Source of the DNA: Gemmatimonadota bacterium
Lineage (GTDB): Bacteria; Gemmatimonadota; Gemmatimonadetes; Palauibacterales; Palauibacteraceae
Direction: 5' to 3'
DNA: 5,345 nucleotides
NCBI GenBank assembly: GCA_029288095.1
Contig: JARFPW010000077.1
Location: 1-5,345, forward strand
Shown: piece by piece, positions 1-5,345 of the stretch
How positions within the stretch are numbered: the stretch's first letter is position 1
Layout: each line of letters starts with the position of its first letter
Translations under genes and position numbers: made by a program
The notes under the pieces: generated by a model
What the model was told of the DNA's origin: nothing
Database searches by the model: none
The model's input: only the letters and a program-made list of their open reading frames with translations

Positions 1-282
1 CTTCTGTGCGTTGATGATCCGCGCGGCCATGATGCCAAGCGATTCGCTCGCACCGTGTGTCGGAGCCATACGCGCCATGACGAGAGCCTGGGCATGATGG
101 TGGATCATCCCGGCCATGAAGTCGACATCCGCCTGGGTGTAGCTGCGCCGCACACTATCGGCGAGCGCCGCCGCGGCCAGGTCGGTGTCTGATGGGCCAG
201 CCGTCCGGGTGGCCGCCGGCGCACAGGCTCCGGAGAGCAAGACGGCCAGAGCGGTGGCTAGGCGGGCGTACCTGCTGTTCAT
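1..282 (-). CDS. DUF305 family putative lipoprotein, 3' end missing
   Basis: Reading the minus strand from ATG at 282-280 gives 94 codons without a stop, running off the left edge. The N-terminus is a short signal peptide: MNSRYAR, a hydrophobic stretch LATALAVLL, then SGAC with Cys20 as a likely lipidated residue. The lipobox is slightly atypical, with Ser at -3 and Leu at -4. Residues about 53-94 carry the DUF305 signature: DVDFMAGMIHHHAQAL, then Met-rich helix residues and a second helix MAARIINAQK. DUF305 proteins are small four-helix, ferritin-like exported proteins. Some bind copper or silver through His and Met residues, and the HHH cluster and methionines here fit that, but the metal role is inference. 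An in-frame ATG at 318-316 would add 12 residues containing acidic residues ahead of the signal peptide, so 282 is preferred. The gene is divergent from the adaptor operon and no functional link is evident. Confidence 0.85.
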   Translation of the reverse strand, partial: MNSRYARLATALAVLLSGACAPAATRTAGPSDTDLAAAALADSVRRSYTQADVDFMAGMIHHHAQALVMARMAPTHGASESLGIMAARIINAQK

Positions 283-289
283 GGCGAAG

Positions 290-295
290 ATAGTA
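290..295 (-). promoter_or_regulatory. Possible -10 element for a leaderless DUF305 transcript
   Basis: On the minus strand TACTAT (TANNNT type) ends 7 nt before the preferred ATG of the DUF305 gene. The intervening CTTCGCC has no Shine-Dalgarno character. This spacing puts the expected transcription start at or next to the start codon, as in leaderless mRNAs. No clear -35 hexamer is visible, so this rests on one short motif. Confidence 0.3.
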
Positions 296-401
296 TGGTC
301 GGCTGGCTCTGTGCGCATTCGGGGCCGATTCTGCGTCCTCGCCGCCCGCCGGTTAAGTATTGTACGCACAAGTTGTTACCGCAGAACTCCCGGGCCGCCA
401 G

Positions 402-430
402 CTTGCCCTGAGGGCCTTGTTTTCGGCAAG
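402..430 (+). repeat. Nested inverted repeats in the operon leader
   Basis: CTTGCC at 402-407 is complementary to GGCAAG at 425-430, a 6-bp stem with a 17-nt loop. Inside it, GCCC-TGA-GGGC at 405-415 can form a 4-bp hairpin, followed by TTGTTTT at 417-423. The two pairings share bases 405-407, so they exclude each other. The inner hairpin plus the T-rich run resembles a very weak intrinsic terminator. Both stems are short enough to be chance. Confidence 0.25.
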
Positions 431-473
431 TTCCGTGGGATGTGGGGGTGGGACGCGCACGTCGGAACGCCTT

Positions 474-481
474 AAGAGGAG
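474..481 (+). promoter_or_regulatory. Strong Shine-Dalgarno (AAGAGGAG)
   Basis: AAGAGGAG matches the anti-Shine-Dalgarno well. It lies 6 nt before GTG at 488 and 4 nt before TTG at 486. It cannot serve the large GAF-HlyD frame directly: that frame has a stop (TGA) at 499-501, and its first plausible starts are TTG 523 and ATG 553, 41 and 71 nt downstream. It therefore either drives the small ORF at 488 or is fortuitous. Confidence 0.45.
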
Positions 482-487
482 CGCCTT

Positions 488-556
488 GTGCTGCAACCTG
501 ACGGCGGCTGCCACCCGCGATTTTGCGCTGGTCCCAGAGCGACTCCGCTCACATGA
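488..556 (+). CDS. Putative 22-codon leader ORF coupled to the GAF-HlyD gene
   Basis: GTG at 488 has an ideally spaced Shine-Dalgarno (AGGAG, 6-nt spacer) and opens a 22-codon frame reading VLQPDGGCHPRFCAGPRATP then LT. Its stop TGA at 554-556 overlaps the ATG at 553 of the next gene as ATGA, the usual geometry of termination-reinitiation coupling. The large gene has no good Shine-Dalgarno of its own, so translating this ORF could be what delivers ribosomes to it. The peptide is Pro/Gly/Arg-rich with two cysteines, matches no family I know, and has no run of a single amino acid typical of attenuators. It may be a regulatory leader or a coincidence in GC-rich DNA. Confidence 0.35.
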   Translation: MLQPDGGCHPRFCAGPRATPLT

Positions 557-2445
557 CCCTCGATTCCGGACACCTCCGCCTGCTCCACGAAGCCAGTCTC
601 GAGTTCAACTCGACTCTAGAACTGGACGAGTTGCTTCCCCGCGTATTCGACCGTGTGGTCGAGGCTCTCGATGCCGAAGCGGGGTCCATCTGGCTTCGAA
701 AAGGAAACACGCTCGTCTGCAAAATTGCGCGTGGACCCGTGAGTGAGCGCATCGAGGGAATGGAGCTTCCCTGGGGAGCCGGTATCGTCGGCGACGTGGG
801 ACAGCGCGGTGAGCCGGAGCTGGTGGCGGACGCGCGCGACGACCCGCGTTTCGTTCACCAGGTGGATGAAGCGACGGGGTTCGCCACTCGTTCCATGGTT
901 GCCGCGCCCCTGCTTGCCAAGGGCGAAGTCCTCGGCGTGTTCCAGCTCCTCAACAAACGGTCGGGCGAGGGCCTGTTCGGCGAGGGCGACCGGGATCTGC
1001 TGCACGCACTCGCCTCCACCGCGGGCCTTGCCCTTCATAACGCTCAACTCCACAACGCCGAGAAGAAGGCGCGCGACCTGCATGCCCTGCTCGGAATCAG
1101 CCGTGAGATAAACGCCACCCTGGAGGTCGATCGCCTCGTCCTGTCCGTCGTAAACCTGGCCAGCCAGACGCTTGCCTACGACCGGGCCGTAATCGCACTG
1201 AATGAGCGCGGACAACCGATCGTGAAGGCGATCTCCGGCCAGGAACACCTGGACGAAAAGGATGAGGACACGCAGTCGGTCGGCCGTCTCATCACCTGGC
1301 TGGTCGAGCGTGGCGAGGCCACGTACGTCGAGGACATGACGGCTGATACGGAGGAAGCGACAGGCTTCCGGAACGCCTTCGGTGACTACATGGAGCGGAG
1401 TGGTGTGCGCTCGCTGTGTCTCATCCCCCTGCAGGATGAGGAAGGCCGGCTGGGTGCCTTCTATATGGAGTCGTCCTCTCCAGGCTTCCTGGGCGAGAGC
1501 GGTCTCGAGGCGGCCGAGTTGCTGGCCAACCAGGTCTCGGTGGCACTCAGAAATGCCGAGCTCTACAGCCAGGTGCCCCTCATCGGCTTTCTTCAACCTG
1601 TCGCCGCCTGGCGCAAGCGGTTCACCGGCATGTCGCGCCGCAATCTTCTCACCCGCTACGGCCTCCCCGCGCTGATCTTCCTGGCATTCGTGCTGTTTCC
1701 CTGGAAGCAGCGCACCAGCGCGCCGGAAGCGGAGTTGCTGCCGGCCAGCCGCATGCCCCTGCGAGCAACGGTCGGCGGTCTCGTGACGCGGGTCCTGGTC
1801 GAGGAAGGGGATCAGCTGGCCCAGGGTCAGGTCCTCGCCGTCCTGCGGGATGATGCGCTCAGCATCAGCCTCGGCGAAGCCCAGGCGAACCATGCGACGG
1901 CAGTCCGCACCGCCGCGTCAGCCCGGGCTCGCGGTGATGTGTCCGGCACCAGGATGGCGGAGATCACGGCGGACGAGCTCGCCGGCCGTGTGGCCCTGCT
2001 CTCCGATCAGCTCGAGCGCACGCAACTGCGGGCGCCGGAGGCCGGCGTCGTATTGACCATGCGGCCATGGGAACGGGTCGGGGAGTGGTTGGATGCCGGA
2101 GAAACCTTCGTCGTGCTTGGGCGCACCGACGATCTCGAGTTGGAGGCCCTCGTTCCCCAGCGACACATCGACCGTGTGCGGGTCGGCCAACAGGTACGGT
2201 TGAAGGTGGAGGCCCGCCCCGAGCACACGTTCGTCGGCGAGGTAACGGAGATCGCGCCGCAGGCCGAAGGGGGTGACGGGGATGCCGAACCCACCTTTGT
2301 GGTGCGGGCCGGAATCGACAATTCGAGGGAGCTCCTGCGACCCGGAATGCAGGCGCGGGCCAAGATCGTCGGAGATCGCCGTCCGCTCGGTTGGATCATC
2401 ATCCGTCCCCTCGTGGAATGGATGCAAATCCGCTTCTGGCGGTAG
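553..2445 (+). CDS. Tandem GAF sensor fused to a membrane-anchored HlyD-type adaptor
   Basis: This is a 630-aa inner-membrane protein. GAF1 (about 18-165) contains ELVADARDDPRF and NK-x6-F-x3-D (N134, K135, F142, D146), close to the NKFDE motif of cyclic-nucleotide GAF domains. GAF2 spans about 185-338. Each GAF follows a similar helix: NSTLELDELL, then NATLEVDRLV. A basic stretch (WRKRF, SRRN) precedes one membrane segment, about 369-384 (ending LFPW), which puts the GAFs in the cytoplasm. The periplasmic part has the first lipoyl half at about 407-431, a short helical hairpin at 435-486, the second lipoyl half at 487-527 (LRAPEAGVV) and a beta-barrel to about 610. It ends in a hydrophobic, basic tail (GWIIIRPLVEWMQIRFWR). 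ATG 553 is chosen because it overlaps an upstream stop as ATGA and starts close to the first GAF helix; TTG 523 would add ten residues and has no ribosome site. The next gene starts 9 nt later. The role is inferred: a ligand-sensing component of an export or envelope complex. Confidence 0.9.
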   Translation: MTLDSGHLRLLHEASLEFNSTLELDELLPRVFDRVVEALDAEAGSIWLRKGNTLVCKIARGPVSERIEGMELPWGAGIVGDVGQRGEPELVADARDDPRFVHQVDEATGFATRSMVAAPLLAKGEVLGVFQLLNKRSGEGLFGEGDRDLLHALASTAGLALHNAQLHNAEKKARDLHALLGISREINATLEVDRLVLSVVNLASQTLAYDRAVIALNERGQPIVKAISGQEHLDEKDEDTQSVGRLITWLVERGEATYVEDMTADTEEATGFRNAFGDYMERSGVRSLCLIPLQDEEGRLGAFYMESSSPGFLGESGLEAAELLANQVSVALRNAELYSQVPLIGFLQPVAAWRKRFTGMSRRNLLTRYGLPALIFLAFVLFPWKQRTSAPEAELLPASRMPLRATVGGLVTRVLVEEGDQLAQGQVLAVLRDDALSISLGEAQANHATAVRTAASARARGDVSGTRMAEITADELAGRVALLSDQLERTQLRAPEAGVVLTMRPWERVGEWLDAGETFVVLGRTDDLELEALVPQRHIDRVRVGQQVRLKVEARPEHTFVGEVTEIAPQAEGGDGDAEPTFVVRAGIDNSRELLRPGMQARAKIVGDRRPLGWIIIRPLVEWMQIRFWR

Positions 2446-2454
2446 AGAGCGAAT

Positions 2455-3309
2455 ATGGTCAAGAGCACCGTGTTGGTAGGCCTGCTGGGCGGAGCCCTGG
2501 CGACAGGCTGCGCCGAACAGATCCACTCCGATCCAGCCGAGGAAACGGTCGAACAGACCCGACCCGGCGTCGCGGTCGCCGCTTCCGAGGCGGACGATCA
2601 TCGGAGCTTTCAGACGAACCTGTACTCCGAACGCGATGCCGATCTCTACAATCGACTGATGATTGAGGAAACTGCGGGAGGCGGCATTCCGATCACCGCG
2701 ATCCGGGTCGAGGTCGGCGACCGTGTACGAACAGGGCAACTGCTGGCCACCCTCGAGAACTCCGACGCGCGCCTGTACGTCGAGGCCGCGGAACCGGAAG
2801 CGGCAGTCGCCGCCGCGACTCTGCGCCGTGTCGAGGAACTCCGGGAATCCGGCGCCGTCTCCGAGGCCGAGCATGACCAGGCGGTCTACGAGAACCTGAC
2901 GGCGGAGGCGGCCCTGAAGCAGGCGCAACTGAATCTGTCCCGCACCCAGATCAGGGCGCCCTTCGCAGGCGTCGTGTCCCGACGCTATGTGCGGGTCGGG
3001 GACATCGTAGACGACGAGATGCCGCTGTTTCGCGTCACGGCGATGGCGCCGCTGCGGGCCCGCCTCCTGGTGCCTGAGTCCAACGTTGCTTCGTTCGGCG
3101 TCGGTGCCCCCGTGTTGATCACCGCGACCGACGGAACTACGGGCACCGCCCAGGTGATCATCGTCGGACCGACCATCGATCCTGGCAGCGGTACACGCGA
3201 AGTCATCGTGGAGCTGGCCGAGGTCGGGGAATTCCGCCCGGGCGCCTCCGTGGTGGCCGAGCTGCGGGATGAGCAACTCCCAGACGAGCCGCAGGGCGCC
3301 TCTCAGTGA
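2455..3309 (+). CDS. RND-type periplasmic adaptor (membrane fusion) lipoprotein
   Basis: This is a 284-aa protein of the AcrA/HlyD family. The signal peptide VKSTVLVGLLGGALATGC has a probable lipidated Cys19. A spacer of about 40 residues, acidic and probably disordered, follows. The first lipoyl half is at about 75-101 (IRVEVGDRVRTGQLLATLE) and an alpha-hairpin at about 105-163 (SGAVSEAEHDQA). The second lipoyl half is at about 164-194 (TQIRAPFAGVVSRRYVRVGD), with a beta-barrel at about 198-270 (RARLLVPESNVASFGVGAPV). AcrA-type proteins are usually 350-400 aa; this one ends just after the barrel and lacks the membrane-proximal domain. Such adaptors bridge an inner-membrane pump to an outer-membrane channel, but neither is visible here. 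ATG 2455 is 9 nt after the previous stop with only a weak GAGAG ribosome site, and the stop overlaps the next start, so translational coupling on both sides is likely. Confidence 0.92.
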   Translation: MVKSTVLVGLLGGALATGCAEQIHSDPAEETVEQTRPGVAVAASEADDHRSFQTNLYSERDADLYNRLMIEETAGGGIPITAIRVEVGDRVRTGQLLATLENSDARLYVEAAEPEAAVAAATLRRVEELRESGAVSEAEHDQAVYENLTAEAALKQAQLNLSRTQIRAPFAGVVSRRYVRVGDIVDDEMPLFRVTAMAPLRARLLVPESNVASFGVGAPVLITATDGTTGTAQVIIVGPTIDPGSGTREVIVELAEVGEFRPGASVVAELRDEQLPDEPQGASQ

Positions 3310-5345
3310 CGACGGCACTCGTCTCGCGGCCGAAGCTTCACCCGGAAGTCAAGATCGTCCGGCGCGAGGTCAAGGGCGTGGTCCACTACGTCGTCCGCGA
3401 ACCGACCGAGAACAAGTACTTCCAGTTCGAGCCGACGGTCGTGACCCTGATGCGGCTGATGGATGGCCAGCGGACGCCAGACGAGATCGCCGATGCGGCC
3501 GCCGAGACGCTGGGCGGTCGCCCGTCGGCCGGGGTCGTGGCCGATTTCGCACAGAAGCTGAAGCGAATGGGCATCGTCGAGCGGTCCCCCGCCGAGCAGC
3601 ACCTGATGCTCCAGGAGCGACTTCGCCGGAAGCGAAAGATCCGTAGCAAGCAGCGCGCTCAGACATCGATACTTCGCCTCGAGTTCTCCTATGGCGATCC
3701 CGACCGGGTGTTCGGTCGCATGCAGCACGCTCTGCGCTGGATGTGGACACCCGGCTTCGTGGCGATGTCGATGCTGTTCTTCGCCACCTACCTCATCGTT
3801 ACGGCCGTCAAGTGGGAGGAATTCGCGCAGGGTACGATCGCCCTCTACACGTTGAACGGCATCAGTTTCTGGGACATCGTCCTGCTCATCGTCATTACCA
3901 CGATCATCACGATTATTCATGAACTCGGGCATGGTCTCACGACGAAGGCGCATGGCGGAGAAGTGCGGGACTGGGGAGCCATGCTGTTCTACTTCTCGCC
4001 CGCGTTCTACTGCGATACCAGCGATGCATGGACGTTTCAGAAGCGCGCGCACCGGCTGTGGACCACCTTCGGAGGACCTTGGATCGAGCTCATGCTGGCT
4101 GCGGCCGCGGGCGTGGTGTGGGCCCTGACCGAGCCGGGGACCTTCATCAACTGGGTCGCTTTCCTGACGTTCCTCACCGGTGGATTGTCGTCGATCTTCT
4201 CCAACATGAATCCGCTGATCCCGCTGGACGGCTACTACGCGCTGGCGGACTGGCTCGAGATACCGAACCTGCGCGGCGCAGCCTTCCAGTACTGGGGCTG
4301 GCTGTTCAAGAGTCGCGCCCTGGCGATGGACGCCAAGGAACCAAAGGTGACGCCGCGCGAGCGAAATATCTTCCTCGTTTACGGAGCCCTGGCCTTCGTA
4401 TACAGCATCTTCATATCGATAGTCGGCTTCCTGTGGCTGGTACTGATCTTCGGCCGGTTCATCGGACCGTGGATCTGGGTCCTCGTAGCGTTCATCGCGA
4501 TTCGGATGCTACGGAAGTACGCAGGCCGGTCCCGATCGCTTGCGGTCGCGGCGACGACTTATTGGAAGGCGGGGTTCCTGAGCGGGCCGCGCGCGGGAAT
4601 CCTGGCGATCGCCGTAGTCGTCGTGATCGGACTTCCGTTCCTGCTCCCCTGGACGTATCGGGCCGGCGGAGAGTTCACCGTGGAAGCAGCTCCCCCCGCC
4701 CCGGTCCGGGTCCAGGTGGACGGAATCGTGGATCGATTCCTGGTTTCGGAGGGCGACACGGTGGCAGCCGGTGCACCCCTGGCAATTCTGTGGAATCCCG
4801 TCCTTGAGTCCGATTACCTCGTAAAGCAGGCCGAGGCGCGCCGGCTGGCAGTGCGCCGGGCACGCGCCGAATCGCGGGGAGATCTCACCGCGGCGGCGGA
4901 CGCGAGCGCGACCCTGGTCGAGACGAACGGCGAACTGGACGTCCTCCGGGCCCGGCGTGAGCGGCTCATCGTGCGGGCGCCGAGCGGAGGCACCGTGCTC
5001 GGCTACCGGCTGCAGGAAAGGCTGGGCGATCGCCTGGTCGAGGGAGAGGAACTGGCGACGATCGCGTCGCTCGATGGTCGCCTGGCGCGCATCCGTGTAC
5101 CGCTCAAGCGTGCCGGCGAGCTGGACGTCGGTCAGCCGGCTGGATTGCGCCTGCTCACCAGGCCGGATCTGGAATTCCAATCAACCGTGGCGTCGGTCGC
5201 CCCGGCGGCCGAGGACGGCACGGTAGAAACGATTGTGTATATTCCGTCCGGTGAGTGGCAACCAGCGCCGGGGACGACGGGCGTCGCCAAGGTCGTGACT
5301 CGCCGGGTCACGCTGGCGCACGCGATTGCCCGTCTCTGGCGCCAA
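3306..5345 (+). CDS. PqqD-like domain / M50 site-2 protease / HlyD-type adaptor fusion, 3' end cut
   Basis: GTG at 3306 overlaps the previous stop as GTGA and opens 680 codons with no stop to the right edge. Residues about 12-93 form a PqqD-like winged helix (YFQFEPTVVTLMRLMDGQRT, DEIADAA), a fold used for peptide recognition in RiPP pathways. The first membrane segment is at about 150-168. The intramembrane metalloprotease core has the zinc motif HELGH at 205-209 and NMNPLIPLDG at 300-309, with D308 as the likely third ligand. Both S2P hallmarks are intact, so it should be active. Further membrane segments follow, the last at about 431-449 (ending LLPW). The C-terminal periplasmic HlyD part has lipoyl halves at about 471-495 and 552-591 (IVRAPSGGTV) and a barrel after that. 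The closest annotation class I know is 'putative peptide zinc metalloprotease' (YydH-like). Compared with the HlyD end of the 553-2445 product, only about 8 residues should be missing. The substrate is unknown. Confidence 0.92.
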   Translation, partial: MTTALVSRPKLHPEVKIVRREVKGVVHYVVREPTENKYFQFEPTVVTLMRLMDGQRTPDEIADAAAETLGGRPSAGVVADFAQKLKRMGIVERSPAEQHLMLQERLRRKRKIRSKQRAQTSILRLEFSYGDPDRVFGRMQHALRWMWTPGFVAMSMLFFATYLIVTAVKWEEFAQGTIALYTLNGISFWDIVLLIVITTIITIIHELGHGLTTKAHGGEVRDWGAMLFYFSPAFYCDTSDAWTFQKRAHRLWTTFGGPWIELMLAAAAGVVWALTEPGTFINWVAFLTFLTGGLSSIFSNMNPLIPLDGYYALADWLEIPNLRGAAFQYWGWLFKSRALAMDAKEPKVTPRERNIFLVYGALAFVYSIFISIVGFLWLVLIFGRFIGPWIWVLVAFIAIRMLRKYAGRSRSLAVAATTYWKAGFLSGPRAGILAIAVVVVIGLPFLLPWTYRAGGEFTVEAAPPAPVRVQVDGIVDRFLVSEGDTVAAGAPLAILWNPVLESDYLVKQAEARRLAVRRARAESRGDLTAAADASATLVETNGELDVLRARRERLIVRAPSGGTVLGYRLQERLGDRLVEGEELATIASLDGRLARIRVPLKRAGELDVGQPAGLRLLTRPDLEFQSTVASVAPAAEDGTVETIVYIPSGEWQPAPGTTGVAKVVTRRVTLAHAIARLWRQ

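Larger units (their letters stand above)
283..487. other. Divergent intergenic / leader region
   Basis: No convincing long gene lies here on either strand. It separates the minus-strand DUF305 gene from the plus-strand adaptor operon and should hold both promoters. The only AT-rich island on the operon side is about 352-378 (ttaagtattgtacgcacaag and following bases), which could contain a -10 such as TATTGT at 358-363. I cannot find a matching -35. Small inverted repeats at 402-430 and a strong Shine-Dalgarno at 474-481 are listed separately. Confidence 0.6.

Noticed and set aside
185..475. 96-codon plus-strand frame over the DUF305 N-terminus and leader
   Set aside because: It is antisense to the DUF305 signal peptide at its start and then crosses the intergenic region. 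No family features and no ribosome site were seen.
523..552. TTG 523 as start of the GAF-HlyD gene
   Set aside because: There is no ribosome site before it, and the ten added residues (MRWSQSDSAH) resemble no domain. ATG 553 overlaps an upstream stop as ATGA and begins next to the first GAF helix.
488..556. The 22-codon ORF as a RiPP precursor peptide for the PqqD/M50 protein
   Set aside because: It has two cysteines, but no leader/core arrangement, no cleavage motif and no modification enzyme nearby. A coupling leader explains its position better.
360..746. Plus-strand frame reachable from TTG 486 near the strong ribosome site
   Set aside because: It runs nearly 200 nt into the GAF gene in another frame and shows no family features. 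The 4-nt spacer to TTG is worse than the 6-nt spacer to GTG 488.
616..1893. 425-codon open frame on the minus strand
   Set aside because: It lies wholly inside the GAF-HlyD gene, which has clear domains. Its product has no recognisable motif, as expected for a GC-rich antisense shadow.
1918..3318. 466-codon open frame on the minus strand
   Set aside because: It spans the end of one real gene, the short intergenic gap and a whole adaptor gene on the other strand. It has no domain features and is low in plausible secondary structure.
4028..4807. 259-codon plus-strand frame inside the protease gene
   Set aside because: It is an arginine- and glycine-rich shadow frame without motifs. The overlapping frame encodes HELGH, NPLIPLDG and the HlyD module.
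1..5345. tRNA, rRNA, CRISPR, insertion sequence or strong intrinsic terminator
   Set aside because: I saw no cloverleaf-like segment, repeat-spacer array, terminal inverted repeats with a transposase, or GC stem followed by a clean T-run.

Overview
The window is GC-rich, densely coded DNA. It probably comes from a diderm (Gram-negative-type) bacterium: two putative lipoproteins and three periplasmic-adaptor (HlyD/AcrA-type) modules imply a periplasm and probably an outer membrane. I cannot place the organism further. GC-rich environmental phyla such as Gemmatimonadota or Acidobacteriota, or Proteobacteria, would all fit, but nothing here is diagnostic.

Layout. (1) Positions 1-282, minus strand: the N-terminal 94 residues of a DUF305-family putative lipoprotein, cut by the left edge. 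(2) 283-487: a divergent intergenic region holding a possible leaderless promoter for the minus-strand gene, small inverted repeats and a strong Shine-Dalgarno. (3) 488-556: a possible 22-codon leader ORF whose stop overlaps the next start (ATGA). (4) 553-2445: a 630-aa protein with two cytoplasmic GAF domains, one membrane segment and a periplasmic HlyD-type module. (5) 2455-3309: a 284-aa RND-type periplasmic adaptor lipoprotein. (6) 3306-5345, open at the right edge: a PqqD-like winged helix, a multi-pass M50/site-2 protease (HELGH, NPLIPLDG) and a C-terminal HlyD-type module. The three large genes are 9 nt apart or overlap by 4 nt, so they look like one translationally coupled operon.

How the genes may work together (inference). 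Two different cytoplasmic input modules, a tandem GAF sensor and a PqqD/intramembrane protease, are joined to nearly the same periplasmic module. By hand, the HlyD parts of genes 4 and 6 align without a gap for 168 positions with about 58 identities. The third adaptor is of a different, RND-like type and is tethered as a lipoprotein. No pump, ABC transporter, TolC-like channel, radical-SAM enzyme or obvious peptide substrate is in the window; any such partner would lie to the right. The most interesting reading is an envelope complex in which small-molecule sensing and intramembrane proteolysis are wired to one composite periplasmic conduit. I know of similar M50-HlyD and GAF-HlyD annotations in databases but of no experimental characterisation of this combination.
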